Positions 12,406 through 23,515 of a stretch of DNA of 64,000 nt are shown in pieces (the stretch's first letter is position 1; every line of letters begins with the position of its first letter). The notes below the pieces were generated by a model. The model had not been told where the DNA came from. It worked only from the letters and a program-made list of their open reading frames with translations, and made no database searches. The translations under genes were made by a program, and so were the position numbers. Source of the stretch: Hermatobates lingyangjiaoensis. Lineage: Eukaryota > Arthropoda > Insecta > Hemiptera > Hermatobatidae. Location: the NCBI GenBank assembly GCA_026182355.1, contig JAPFBL010000573.1, positions 83,501 through 147,500 of the forward strand. The letters run 5' to 3'.

Positions 12406-12409
12406 TTAT

Positions 12410-12605
12410 ATAATACGTATCCATGAATATAATATACGTGTTATATACATGGGGATACGTATATTATACGTATCCATGTATATAATATACATGGATACGT
12501 ATAATCAACATATACATGTATATTATATGTTGATTATACAAGGATTATATATATAATCAACATATAATACATGTTGAATTATATATATTATTCAACATGT
12601 AAGTA
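12410..12605. repeat. Cluster of AT-rich palindromes
   Basis: Successive perfect or near-perfect palindromes built on ATACGTATCCATG/CATGGATACGTAT and TATGTTGATTATA. No protein coding; strong cruciform potential. Confidence 0.8.
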
Positions 12606-12709
12606 TAATTTGCTGTAACTTGCTTTTTGATAAGTTTCTCTGCCTCCCTTAATAACAATTTTGTTATTCAGGTAGACAGAAAAACTTATCTGTAGTTCAG
12701 CTTAAACTA

Positions 12710-12860
12710 GTCCACGATGGCAAGATGGCTACACTGTGTGTCACTTTGTGTCTGTCGGTGGACATTTTCACGTCTCCGCTCCTGTGTTCCTTTTCCTACC
12801 TTTCCTGAGAACGGAGTGATAGCAGAAATGATGATTGATAATAGTAAATGTTAGTTTCTT
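12710..12860 (+). mobile_element. PLE-type unit related to family D (degenerate)
   Basis: GTGGACATTTTCACGTCTCCG parallels GTGGACGCATTTACGTCTCCG at 24,357. The ribozyme region (CTGAGAA, then CAGAAATG) is mutated. Confidence 0.5.
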
Positions 12861-12899
12861 TTTTGTTTTCTAATGATAACTTTAATTATATATATATAT

Positions 12900-13035
12900 A
12901 TACGAGTTCAAGATTAACAAAGAGCAACACACAAAGTAGGAAAACACACTTACAGACTCAAATTTTCGGGTAATCCGTCTTCAGGAGAAAAGAGAATGGG
13001 AGACCAAGCACGTTGTAGACGCAACGCAAGTAACC
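12900..13035 (-). mobile_element. PLE-type unit, family E, with intact hammerhead core
   Basis: Reading the minus strand: CTGAAGA (12,984-12,978), stem II CGG/CCG with loop ATTAC, GAAA (12,967-12,964), then AATTT palindrome and GAGTCTGTAAGTGTG. Same family as 26,070-26,225 and 43,925-44,225. Flanked by (TA)n. Confidence 0.83.
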
Positions 13036-13054
13036 CACATATATATATATATAT

Positions 13055-13628
13055 GGATTAATTTACCACAATGAAAACAATTTTTTAAAACAATGCTCTA
13101 AGGCCTTTCGTTAATACATCTTCGGAGAGCAAGTCACGTTAATTTTGTTAATTTCATTCAATCAAACTTCTAAGTCCTCTTCTCAATCAAAGCTTAAGCT
13201 AGTCACATTCAATCAACCTCCTTACTCCACTTCTCAATCAAAGCTTAAGCTGATTACATTCAATCAAACTTCTAAGTCCTCTTCTCAATCAAAGCTTAAG
13301 CTAGTCACATTCAATCAACCTCCTTACTCCACTTCTCAATCAAAGCTTAAGCTGATTACATTCAATCAAACTCCTAACTCCACTTCTCAATCAAAGCTTA
13401 AGCTGATCACATTCAATCAAATTCCTAAGTCCACTTTTCAATCAAAGCTTAAGCTGATTGCATTCAATAAAACTCCTAAATCTACGTCTCGATCAAAGCT
13501 TAAGCTTCTCGGAGTACTCCAGAGCTTGGCACTATATCATTCCCTCTTCCCCTCGCCTAACGTCACGATTAACGAAAGGCCTTAGAGCATTGTTTTAAAA
13601 AATTGTTTTCATTGTGGTAAATTAATCC
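13055..13628. mobile_element. PLE-type fold-back unit, family F, carrying a 51-bp tandem array
   Basis: Perfect inverted ends of about 61 bp: left 13,055-13,115 from GGATTAATTTACC, right 13,568-13,628. They enclose a tandem array of seven 51-bp units (13,155-13,510). The GAAAGGCCT side of the ribozyme is present in both arms, but the core reads CCGAAGA instead of CTGAAGA on the minus strand. Related to the unit at 44,255-44,455. Confidence 0.82.
13155..13510 (+). repeat. 51-bp tandem repeat, seven units, frame preserved
   Basis: Each unit contains CTCAATCAAAGCTTAAGCT. Units 1-4 alternate two variants (CTTCTAAGTCCTC and CCTCCTTACTCCAC), so a 102-bp pair was duplicated. Because 51 is a multiple of three, an open frame of 146 codons (13,145-13,585) reads a 17-residue repeat with SQSKLKL. 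A real protein is possible but unsupported. Confidence 0.9.
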
Positions 13629-13639
13629 ATCTATTATAT

Positions 13640-13663
13640 CAAGTGTTATTTTGATTATTATTC

Positions 13664-13726
<63 letters not shown>

Positions 13727-14650
13727 AAAAGAAGAAAAATTCTGCTAAGATAACTCATTAAACAATTAAGTGAAAAGAAAACGGAGAAACATCAAATTTT
13801 ACTTCAATATTTCGACCACGTTTACGAATCGTAAATCGTAAATACGAATATTAATTCCCCTGGTAATATTCATAGTCATTAAAATTAACTAATGCTGGTT
13901 TAACTGCATTGCGTTAATGTTTCGATGAGCTCAAAAGCTATCTGGAATTGATATTATGACTCATAACCATTTTAGTTACTTTAATATAACTTAAAGTAAC
14001 TCTCAAACTTTAATATAACATAAGTAACATAACATAAGTAACTCTAACTTTAATAACTCTCAAACTTTATATGGTTAAATAACTTTTATATTAGACTGCT
14101 CTTTTGGAGCTTAATTCTAATAGCACTTCTGCTATAATTTCCTTTAAACTCTGCCAAAAAAATCTAAACCCTCACCATAGAATCTAAATAATCGAATTCA
14201 TTATCATTATAATGAAAAGCAGTTGAGGAAGAGGGATTTGTTAGAATATTTGGGCAGATTATGTATTCAGATAGGCAAGTCGTTATACACTCAGCCCTTC
14301 TGTTGCCCATGACCCTATTAGTCTAATAGCCTTCACCCCCTCTAAGCCATCGAGGAGTCCTTTGTCAGCTGGCATAACACTTGCTAACGACACATGTACT
14401 GCCATTGTCTTCATAAATATGTTTCACTAATAGCAATCAATTGAAAACATTTCATATGCTTCACAAATCGTTTACTATTCGATGTTTAAAATTAAAATAT
14501 TATAAGACTCATGTGTTTATATAACATATCTTTTTTTTTCTTTATTTTTGTTTTCATCTATTATTATTATTTAATTATTCACCAACATTGTCAAAGTGCT
14601 ACTAAAACCAGTTCAAGGACTATGCTATTTAAGAAATTGTTCAAACAATG
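13640..14650. other. (TA)n tract, PLE remnant and spacer
   Basis: (TA)n at 13,675-13,722. CTTCAATATTTCGACC near 13,803 resembles the family J ribozyme side. The remainder to 14,650 is AT-rich with no gene seen. Confidence 0.45.
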
Positions 14651-14691
14651 AAGTAATTCTAAGGTAGTGCAATCGGTTATTTATATGGAAT

Positions 14692-15069
14692 TTACTCATT
14701 GTAGGGTAAAAAGCTAATGAAATAGTTACGTGTTCCAAACGCATTCTTTATACTATTATATTTTGTATAAATAGGCAGCAGATTTTCTTTTAAAGAGGTA
14801 TTATTAAAATTATCACCAGTCTCAGCATTCACGATCTTCAGACTGAGAGATTCGATTCTACGAACTAACCTCCTACTAACAGGGTTCAACTGGAAAAGGA
14901 GTTGGCCAAGTGACATGTTAAACAAAATCAATGAGGCAGTTAATAGTATTAATATATTAAATAGATTAATAAAGATTAATATAAATAGAAGATAAAAGGT
15001 TAATAAAGAACGAGAAACAAAACGATTAAAATAAAAGAGTTGAAAGGTCAACAGTATATTTAGATTCAT
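14692..15069 (-). pseudogene. PLE open-frame N-terminal fragment
   Basis: Open frame of 125 codons. Its conserved part starts MSLGQLLFQLNPVSRRLV (ATG at 14,916) and continues through IESLSLKIVNAE to FNNTSLKENLLPIYT. The same protein segment appears at 22,199 (+) and 23,274 (+), and a more distant version is at 62,138 (+), always beside hammerhead-bearing units. I infer it is the conserved N-terminal segment of a Penelope-like ORF, ahead of the missing reverse transcriptase. The upstream 50 residues are AT-rich 5' leader read through. Just beyond its 3' side (14,655-14,750) lies a family C1 terminus (GGTATAAAGAATGCG strand). No RT or endonuclease domain follows, so it is a relic. Confidence 0.6.
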
Positions 15070-15296
15070 AGGTAATAAATAGATTAAAAAAAAAGAGTAA
15101 AATAAATGAAGGATAAAAGATTAATAAAGAACAAGAAAATGTTTTAAAATAATAGAGTTGAAAAAAGTAAGAATTAATAGGGAAGATATAGTTAGAAATA
15201 AGGAAAAGAATAATAAATATAAGAAAAGAAAACGTATTGGTTACGCAAGCTATTATATTTCCATATGTGGAAACTATTTGATTAACTTTTTATCCT

Positions 15297-15579
15297 ACAA
15301 TGAAGTCAATTGGATAAAAGTACAGTTTTGTGTTGGAGGACAGTTTAATTCATGCAAGATTGCAGTTTTCTGAATATGATGACTTTGCAAGTCAAGGAGA
15401 GCACAAGCGATGAGAAGGTGATCCAGCGTTTGAATACTGCGATTGTCACATGTACAGAGGGCTGAGTCAGCAATTTTAAAACGATCAAAAGTAGCTTTTA
15501 AATTTAGCAAATGTCCGGTTAGAAATATGGTTAAATGGTGGCTGTTTAAATCACGGTGTCTATTTGTTAGTCTGCTCAG
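15297..15579 (-). pseudogene. Non-LTR retrotransposon (Jockey/I-like) ORF2 C-terminal relic
   Basis: The minus-strand frame reads LSRLTNRHRDLNSHHL, IFLTGHLLNLK, then DSALCTCDNRSIQ and LDHLLIACALLDLQ, ending at a stop at 15,297-15,295. This matches the segment downstream of the RNase H region in Jockey/R1/I-type LINE ORF2 proteins: TGH, then C-x-C, then H-x4-C. Upstream the frame runs into a (CA)n/(TA)n microsatellite, so the reverse transcriptase is absent. About 95 residues remain. Confidence 0.75.
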
Positions 15580-15596
15580 TACTGTGTGTATGTACA

Positions 15597-15681
15597 TATG
15601 TGTGTGTGTGCGTGTGTGCGTGTGTGTGTGTGGCGTGTGTGTGTGTGTGTGTGTGTGCGTGTGTGTGTATGTCTGTGTGTG

Positions 15682-15735
<54 letters not shown>
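15597..15735. repeat. (GT)n(TA)n microsatellite
   Basis: GT-rich tract with GCGT and GGCGT interruptions, then pure (TA)n. Confidence 0.95.
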
Positions 15736-15738
<3 letters not shown>

Positions 15739-15995
15739 CTGTTTATTTTGAAAGTGGCCTAATTCCATTTTCCAAAAAAATTTAGCTAGCTACTTAAATA
15801 ATTACATTTTTACGTTATCTTTACCTTTTACAGCAAATTGTACAAAATTTATTTAAAATTACTAAGAATTTTTATAACAAAAATTAGTTGATAAATAAAA
15901 TGACAATATTTTTAAATTTTGTAAAACGCAAACCCTTAAATATCTCGATTTTAACATAAATGGAATTAGGCCACTTCCAAATAAGCGGCTCATAT
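15733..15995. mobile_element. Mariner-like MITE
   Basis: Terminal inverted repeats of about 36 bp (TATATGAGCTGTTTATTTTG at left, reverse complement TATATGAGCCGCTTATTTGG at right; both continue AAGTGGCCTAATTCCAT). Total about 260 bp, flanked by TA, with an AT-rich interior and no transposase. Size, TA flanks and symmetry suggest a Tc1/mariner-type MITE. Confidence 0.75.
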
Positions 15996-16009
15996 ATGTG
16001 TGTGTGTGT

Positions 16010-16090
16010 GTTTTTTTCAACATGTTCCACTTTATTGTATTACATACAAGTGATACATTCTTTACATACGTTTTATAAACCATATAACTT
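16010..16090 (+). repeat. Dispersed repeat R1, short fragment
   Basis: TTCAACATGTTCCAC, TATTACAT and TACATACG blocks match the left end of the copies at 28,065 and 39,490. Confidence 0.45.
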
Positions 16091-16097
16091 AGAACTA

Positions 16098-16131
16098 TAA
16101 TGTGTGTGTGTGTGTGTATGTATGTGTGTTT

Positions 16132-16181
<50 letters not shown>

Positions 16182-16470
16182 TGTGTGTGTGCGTGTGTGT
16201 GTGTGTGTGTATGTGTGTATGTATGTGTGTTTGGTGTGTGTGTGTGTGTGTATGTGTGTTTGGTGTGTGTGTGTATGTATGTGTGTTTGGTGTGTGTGTG
16301 CGTGTGTGTGTGTGTATGTATGTGTATGTATGTGTGTTTGGTGTGTGTGTGTGTATGTGTATGTATGTGTGTTTGGTGTGTGTGAGTGTATGTGTGCGCG
16401 TGTGTGTGTGTGTGTATGTGTGTATGTATGTGTGTTTGGTGTGTGTGTGTGTGCGTGTGTTTGTGAGTTT
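16098..16470. repeat. GT-rich minisatellite with TTTGG punctuations
   Basis: (GT)n interrupted about seven times by TATGTATGTGTGTTTGG, giving an irregular minisatellite superimposed on the microsatellite. The Cys/Val-only open frames here are artefacts. Confidence 0.93.
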
Positions 16471-16737
16471 ATTTTACTCTTAATAGCTATTTTCACCTCT
16501 ATTTATCTTATATTATTTTTTAGCTGTGGTATTATTTTTATTAATTTCTTTTTATTACCAACTTATCCATCCTTTAACATTTACATTGTTCAATTAAATT
16601 GCTGTAAAGTTAATTTAAACATATATAAATAATACATAATACTATAAATATATAATATATAATTTATATTATATATTAATATTAAATATAGAGTTAATTA
16701 TATATGTAATTAACAAGTTATAAAACTATAATATATA

Positions 16738-16968
16738 TAACATTAAATTACATAGAGCACGATACAGAAAAAAGAATAAAGAGAACACTTACAGAATGCA
16801 ATATTTAGAAACTGTTGTTCGTCATCAGAAGTAGACTAGAAGAGAGAACGAAGTGAGAGAGATCTCTCCACGTCGAAGAACGGAGCGCGAATAAATTGAA
16901 TTCTGTAAGTGTTCTCTTTATTCTTTTTTCTGTATCGTGCTCTGTGTAATTTAATATTTTATAGTTCT
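16738..16968. mobile_element. PLE-type fold-back unit, family H
   Basis: Inverted ends share AAATTACA, GAGCACGATACAGAAAAAAG and GAGAACACTTACAGAAT. The minus strand has CTGATGA, stem II GAAC/GTTTC-like, then TAAATATT where GAAA is expected, so the core looks inactivated by one change. Confidence 0.7.
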
Positions 16969-17059
16969 TATAAAAGTTCTTATAGTTCTTATAGTTTCTT
17001 ATATTTAGTAATATATATATATATATATATATATTATACAAGATTTGACATAAACATGT

Positions 17060-17245
17060 GAAATAACCAATTAATGATTAAACCACAATATGAAATGAAA
17101 AAAAAAAAGAGACTAAGATCTTTCAACGGTAACAAGCGATCTTCGTCAGAGTTGGGTTTTTGACTCTGATGAAAACCACCATTTACGGTTGTAAGATCTT
17201 AGTTTTTTTTCCTTTTCATATTGTGGTTTAATCATTTCTATATAT
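17060..17245. mobile_element. PLE-type fold-back unit, family B (diverged)
   Basis: ATTAAACCACAATATGAAAT ends and CTAAGATCTT mark family B. The plus-strand core has CTGATGA but GTAA instead of GAAA. Confidence 0.8.
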
Positions 17246-17509
17246 TCGATAAATATTTTATAAATTTTATATATTAATATAAATTATTTTGTTTTTATTT
17301 CTTACTGTGATTCTAATAAATTCTGATTCATGGAAATATATCGTCGATATTCTACAATACTGAAATGAGAAATAAGTAGATCAGTATGTTTAACAATATG
17401 AATCTTTTGAAATTAATTTTTTTTTCATCCTCGAGAAGCCGAAGTTATTTTTTTCAAAGATAAAACTTTGATTTCTTTGTTGAGTTTGTTAAATATCTAC
17501 AGTTAATGT

Positions 17510-18000
17510 GTGACTTGAAAGTAGACACAAAGGCAGTAATGGTTGTGGGTGGTATAGTGTAGTCTAGCCACAAGATGGCAGGAGAGCTAGAGCTGGCAGC
17601 TGTGAAGGGTGAAGCAACCCCAAGCTGTTATTTAATTAATATTGGTTTTAAGGGAGGGTTTGGGAGTCGAATGGGGGGCGTGTCAAATCGGAGCTGTATC
17701 TGTAACACCTAATGGTAATTTGATTTACGCATTTATAGGGGATAATGGCACCAGTTCTACATAGATGCAAATGAGCTAGCCTCCCTTCAACGGATCTTGC
17801 TACAATAGCGCCAGCAAACGCCCTCAATCGTACGTCAAATTAGCAAGTCACCCTCTACTCAGCCTATTAAATCATTCTGGCTGTCAATAAAATCACTTAC
17901 ACCTCTCTACCCGCTCGCAATCTCTATCAGACTATCTCCCAGCTAATATACGCTAATTTAATATAACACTGCAAGCCCCAACAGAAACAATTCCAAAAGT
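17510..18000 (+). mobile_element. Candidate solo LTR
   Basis: GC-rich block starting near TGTGGGTGG and ending near CCCCAACA. It contains GATGGCAGGAGAGC, TTATAGGGGATAATGG and a polyadenylation-like CAATAAAATC at about 17,886. The composition contrasts sharply with its flanks. No matching flanking duplication was confirmed, so this is tentative. Confidence 0.3.
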
Positions 18001-18219
18001 CACTTAATGCAAATCAACTTGATTCCAACTAGTACTTTACTTATCAATAACTCATTAATGATATCTCACTCATAGAATATTCATACTATATTAAAACAAT
18101 TTCAAACAAGTTAGAGTTAGATTTATGAAAACAAACATCGATAAAATGGAACACAATAAAACACGATTAATATTCACAGATAGATAATGCCTAATAATTT
18201 GTTATATTTAAGTATGGCT

Positions 18220-18385
18220 GTGCTAAAGTCCTGCAAGAAACATACTAGGCCGAACATTTGCCCTTTGTTATTCTACACAATGAATGTTTTTATCATATAT
18301 AATATAATGTTTTATTATATTGCAAGTCCTAAATTTGCCCAACTCAAGTGTGCTACGAGTATAGATCTTTAACTAGTAGCTGATA
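18220..18385 (-). mobile_element. tRNA-SINE tail relic
   Basis: TAGGCCGAACATTTGCCCTT, ACACAATGAA, CCAACTCAAGTG and ATCTTTAACTAGTA match the 3' half of the SINE at 32,123-32,450. The tRNA head is absent. Confidence 0.65.
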
Positions 18386-18500
18386 CTAGAGGTAAATCCT
18401 AAGCCCGGCTCGACCCGAATTCGGGTCGGGTCGGGTCCAAAATGGCAATTATAACGTTTGGGTCATGTCGGGGCCGCTTTTCTCTCTCGATAACTTTTTT
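18386..18500. mobile_element. GC-rich CCCGACCC repeat fragment
   Basis: AGAGGTAAATCCTA terminus and TCGGGTCGGGTCGGG match the element at 9,330-9,735, in opposite orientation and truncated. Confidence 0.55.
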
Positions 18501-19265
18501 TTTAAATAAATATATATTTATATATAATATATAATAAAACGATAAATGAATACTAAACTTAACAGTTTAATATCATCGGCATGTACAAATAATTAGATGA
18601 CTATTTAATGATAACTTTCAATGAATATGATAGATTGCCTTTTAAATCAACATTCTTTTTGGTTAGTCATTTTGTATCTTTTTGCTAAAATAAACCTTTG
18701 TGGATTAAACATAATGTTGAAAAAGATTTAAAATGCTTATTATGAAGTATAATTATCTATTCATCAATGGTACATGTTTGCTACAGAGAATTTCACAATA
18801 TACCTATTTACTTCGAAATAATTCCTGGAAGTTATTTAAAAAAAAATTGTATTTTAAATTATAACTATTATTCTCAATTCCTTATTAATTTAAACCATAT
18901 ATCAATAAGAATAAAATTTGTCACTAAACAGTTTAAAAAGAAAACTTTCAAACAAAATAACTATCAAGAAAATTTCAATTTTTATGAAACATTTAGCAAA
19001 TTTGTTTGATTTTATAATGAAGTAAAAAGAAGTCATAATGGGGTTGGCCATTCTGTTCTACGACTGTGTAAGTGCACTCTTGGACTCCCTAAAGTTCTTT
19101 GCATGCTGGAACAAGTCTGCAACTTCCCTTCATTGAAGAAACACGGTAGAGAATCCATTGCGGCTTATGCTAAGGTAAATTAAACAATGCGTGCGGCAAA
19201 AATAGTTGCTACACCACTGTCTAAGTGGGACATTATTTGCTAACAAGTTTCATATTATATTTACT
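18501..19265. other. AT-rich spacer, no gene seen
   Basis: An 80-codon open frame at 18,767-19,009 is Asn/Lys/Phe-rich with no recognisable motif; not credited. Confidence 0.5.
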
Positions 19266-19279
19266 TATAGTAGAGTTAC

Positions 19280-20200
19280 TCCAGATTTTTACTTTACTAT
19301 AAGTAAAGTATAGTGATCGTGAAAAAATTCGATCTCGAGATTTTGACGGAATTACATGTTTTGAGGTCCCAGAAGTCGTTTTATGACGTTTTTACGATGA
19401 TGTCTGTGTGTGTGTGGGTGGGTGGGTGGGTGGGTGCGTGTGTTAGCATTGCTTGTTACCAAGCTACGGTCCAGAATCTTTGATGGATCAAGTTGATATT
19501 TTACACAAAAATGGGCCCCATTTAGACGAAGATCCCTATTGTTTGGGAAGAATTATGCATGATGGGAAAGTCACTTTTTTTGCCAAAAACCGTTTTTTTT
19601 TAAACATTTATTTCTCCTAAACTGATAACCCTAGAGTTTTGAAATTTTGACATTATCTTTGAAGTTACAAATGCAACAAACGAAAAATATATTCAGAATT
19701 TTAAGACAACAGGAAATATTTTTTTTTCAATAAAATGTAAAAATTTTGACTTATAATTCAATCTCAAACCTTCTGAGAGCGATACAAGCCATACTGTTTG
19801 ACGGACAAGAATGAAACTATGCCTATAAATAGAACATTATATGGAGAATGAGTTGAGATATTTTTTTCTAAAATTACATTCGCTAAAGGGGCGTTACAGT
19901 ACGATTTGTGTTTTCAGAAAATGATTTTTTGACGCTAAACGGCTCGTTAAAAAAAATGAAAATTTGACCAAAAATGGAACAAAAAATTAGCAATTCACAA
20001 AACAAAATTCATGAAGTTTCAATTACGGGAAAGAGCAATAACGATATAAAAACTGTTTGTTTATTCTAGACTAAGAGATCACCTGCTATACTTGTCGAAT
20101 TTTTTGTATTTTTTTACATTGTTTACATTGACTTAGAAATTTTTTGAGCGAATCCACTGAGATAAAATTGATGTTTCTAATGGAAAAATGAAAATATATT
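19280..20200 (+). mobile_element. Dispersed repeat family A, longest copy
   Basis: Begins TTTACTATAAGTAAAGTATA, then GATCTCGAGATTTTGACGG, GAGGTCCCAGAAGTCG, a (GT)n plus GGGT tract (19,395-19,440), CAAGTTGATATTTTACAC and AACATTATATGGAGAATGAG. The last part (TTTACATTGTTTACATTGAC) recurs at 55,420. About 900 bp, noncoding. The GGGTGGGTGGGTGGG tract can form a G-quadruplex. Confidence 0.8.
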
Positions 20201-22080
20201 GACTTATAAGAGATGTAAGAGGAATAATGATAATGTAGTGCAGGTAAATGATAACACACATTAAAAAAAAATTCGTATATATGTTATTTGACAAAGGGGA
20301 AGGAAAATGATCTTATTAAATACTAAGAAGCCATAAAATTCCCAGTATAATAATTCTGTTAAAAACCAAAAATGTAAAAGATAATTCAAAATTGAAATCT
20401 TTCGTTTAGAGATTAATAACTGTAATTATCATACATCTTTAATTAACAAATCACCTTAAAACAACATTTTCTTCGCTGTTTAAGAAGTTTTTCAGAGAAA
20501 AAAAGAGTATTTTACTGTTTCAAATTTGAAAATTTTACATTAATATTCAATGTAGAAGGATGTCAAGTAAACGATGTAAGAAATCTACTGGCTATTTGAA
20601 CAATAGCCATGTTCTCTTGTAGGATACTATTTCGTTTCAAGAAATGTTCACTTTGGTTTTTCAAAAATGTTATTACTGCTGTAGTTATACTAATGAAATT
20701 ATTTGCAAATAATAAATTATTTGTGATGTACAAAAATAAGCTTATAAATTGATATGTCCTTCAATCACTATCTGTACTACCTCAGGAATGACAGGCTAAT
20801 AATTATGTCCCATTTAGATGTTTACGTTATGCTTAAATGAGACGTTATGTTTTATATACTCAAGAAATTTGACATTAAGTTACTTATAGTAAAGTAGAGT
20901 GTAGGCCACTCCAGATTTTATTTTAGGCAATATTGGTTAATTTAAGATTTAGTTTGTTATTTTCTTCTCAATTTAAATAATATATTTTGCGATTTAATAG
21001 CCTTTTTTTTTGGGTGAGGGTGTATGACTATTAAGCCTTCACGAGAAGCCTGTCAGTCCAGTTATCCCTCCATTTTTGAAAAAAAAGAAAAATAAATAAT
21101 TCATCTAATACCTCATAATAAACAAATCCAACGACTTGATTTTCTAGCTTCGTTGAACATAAGGGTTGTTTTTAGAGAACAAGGGTGTCCAAGAAAGGGA
21201 TGCCACCCTAAAAATTCCCACCCTCATTTTTCAACCTGATTGTTTTAACCAGAAATTAATCTAGGGGGTAGCGTATTTTTCCTACTCGGCTCTTGTGATT
21301 TATAACAATCTGTTTGCCTTCTTTCCCTTTTCTTTATTCACTAGTTTTGTTTCGTTTGATTTTGTTTTTTTTTTTTAAACAAATTAGAAATCTTGCTTGT
21401 TTTAATTTGAGCAAATAACTTCTTTAATTTCAACAGAAATATTTGTACTTTCTGATTTGTAAATGTTTCTAAAAATCTTTCTATCGTTACTAGTATTTAA
21501 TTTGATTTCCTTTACAATCAGTAAAATTATAAACTAACATTAGTTTATAAATAGAAATTTATTATTATTCATATTTAAGAATTTAAACAATGTTAAATAT
21601 ACACAAATGGAGCATAAAAAACGAAGTCGAAGTCTGAAAGAACATCCAAAAGTGTTTATTAATAATCCGCGGTTGATTTATAATGGATTCCTGAAAAACA
21701 ACTAAAAATACAGGTTAATTGAAAAAGAACGACTCACTCTTATAGAGATCTTTTACATACCCCATAGATCCTGCTGATGCTCCATCATTACCGATAAGCA
21801 ACCATGACATCATCAATTCAGTGAACCAAGATAGTATAATATGCGACTATGTATTCATGTTACACTAGCCGGTAGGTAGCGAGCACTTTTATCTAAAAGT
21901 AAAACAATAAACAAAACAGTAGAAACAGTAAAAAAAAATGATAATGTATATATCATTTCTATTGCTTTTCTTCACTAAACATTAAAATATCGTCTTTTTT
22001 TAAAGTATAGCATTATGAGTTTTCAATTTAATTAATAACAGTCTTGGATTGACGTGACGTGAGTATGACTGATGCAAAAA
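20201..22080. other. AT-rich spacer, no gene seen
   Basis: A short motif GAGTGTAGGCCACTCCAGAT (20,898) recurs in diverged form at 38,942 and 49,279. No exon or complete element recognised. Confidence 0.45.
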
Positions 22081-22084
22081 CACA

Positions 22085-22460
22085 ATGTGCGTCAATTCTT
22101 AACGGTCCTTAACTGTTAAGTTTTTATTAATCTTTTATCTTCTATTTATATTAATCTTTATTAATCCATTTAATCTATTAATACTATTGACTACCTAATT
22201 GATTTTGTTTAACATGTCACTTGGCCAACTCCTTTTCCAGTTGAATCCTGATAGCAGGAGGTTAGTTCGTAGAATCGAATCTCTCAGTCTGAAGACCATC
22301 TTCAACCGTCGCTTCACAAGTGCGCTTGGTGTCCCTATCTCAACTCTCCTGATGACGGTTCAACCGAAAATTAGAGACAGTAAGTCTGTTTGTTCCTTAG
22401 TTCTGTGTTTGTGATTCATCGTGAAACGTTTGTTGTCCTTTTGGATCGTTTTCCTGTTTA
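22085..22460 (+). mobile_element. PLE family G: N-terminal coding relic plus intact hammerhead core
   Basis: The 5' leader matches the reverse of 14,930-15,060, and the coding segment MSLGQLLFQLNPDSRRLV to IESLSLK (22,199-22,300) matches 14,692-15,069. At about 22,300 coding ends and the ribozyme region follows: CTGATGA (22,349-22,355), stem II CGGTT/AACC, GAAA (22,366-22,369), AATT. It closes with GTTGTCCTTTTGGATCGTTT, a hairpin-bearing tail shared with other families. Coding sequence abutting a ribozyme of the same unit supports PLE identity. Confidence 0.72.
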
Positions 22461-22566
22461 CAATATATATATATATATATATAAATCAAAATATTAAAAC
22501 GACGACGAACTTCAGTTCGAAATATCGACCTAGCAAGTTTTCTCGCTTCGTCTATTTGTTCTCTTT

Positions 22567-22614
<48 letters not shown>

Positions 22615-22754
22615 TTAAATAATGAATATTCAATTTTACATTATGTAGTTTGGTAAAAAATTAGAAGAATTTTCTACAAAACTAAGTAATGTAAAATCGG
22701 ACATTGATTTTTAAATGTATGTATCCAAGAATATATATATGATTTTGAATATAT
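22461..22754. repeat. (TA)n tracts with short unassigned segment
   Basis: (TA)n at 22,462-22,482 and 22,570-22,611. The sequence between (TCAGTTCGAAATATCGACC) resembles a PLE ribozyme flank but lacks a full core. Confidence 0.5.
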
Positions 22755-22759
22755 ATATA

Positions 22760-22995
22760 TATATAAAGACTTCACATAAACACGTGAAACAACAATCAAT
22801 GATTAAACCACAATAAGAATGGGAAAACAAGACTAAGATCTTTCAACCGTAACAAGCGGTCTTCTTCAGAGTCAAAAACCCAACGGGATTTTTGACTCTT
22901 CCAGTTGGGTTTTTGACTCTGACGAAGACCGCTTGTTACGGTTGAAAGATCTTAGTCTTGTTTTCCCATTCTTATTATGGTTTAATCATTCATAT
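22760..22995. mobile_element. PLE-type fold-back unit, family B
   Basis: AAAGACTTCACATAAACACG at left, palindromic arms meeting near 22,890. The plus core is intact: CTGACGA (22,919-22,925), ACCG/CGGT stem, GAAA (22,944-22,947), AGATCT. The minus core has CTGAAGA. Bounded by (TA)n. Confidence 0.88.
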
Positions 22996-23109
22996 ATATT
23001 TATATATATATATATTCAATTAGAAAAAAATTCTTCTAATTTTCTACCAAACTACATAATGTAAAATTGAATATTCGTTATTTAAATGTATATATATTTA
23101 ATTTAAATG

Positions 23110-23424
23110 TATATATACGGTCCAGTTATACCGTTAACCTTTCAACTCTTTTATTCTAACCGCTTGTTTCTTGTTCATTATTGACCTTTGACCTTCTCTT
23201 TATATTACCCTGTACTATCCTTTTAATCTATTTATAGCGATGACTAAGCATGAGTCATCGATTTTAATTTAACATGTCATTTGGCCAACTACTTTTCCAG
23301 TTGAACACTGTTAGCAGGAGGTTAGTTCGTAGGATCGAATCTCTCAGTCTTAAGATCGTGAATGCCAAGACTGCGGTTAATTTTAATGATACCTGTTTAA
23401 AAGAGGATCTGCTGCCTATTTATA

Positions 23425-23468
<44 letters not shown>

Positions 23469-23515
23469 AAAAATAGGAGACTGTAAGTGTGTGCTTTTGA
23501 TTTCTCTATGTTTCT
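23110..23515 (+). mobile_element. PLE family G: N-terminal coding relic
   Basis: The frame from 23,274 reads MSFGQLLFQLNTVSRRLV, IESLSLKIVNAKTAV and FNDTCLKEDLLPIYT, the best-preserved copy of the PLE-associated N-terminal segment, then is cut by (TA)n at 23,430. A family G 3' end (GGAGACTGTAAGTGTG) follows directly at 23,477, so most of the element was replaced by the microsatellite. Confidence 0.65.

Noticed and set aside
15158..15373. 71-codon Lys/Arg/Ile-rich plus-strand frame
   Set aside because: AT-rich leader of the PLE relic joined to the antisense of the LINE relic; no motif.
16102..16632. 176-codon Cys/Val-rich frame and its minus-strand Thr/His counterpart
   Set aside because: Direct translation of (GT)n/(CA)n repeats.
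19020..19200. Slightly GC-richer patch resembling an exon
   Set aside because: No splice-bounded open frame or conserved motif on either strand.
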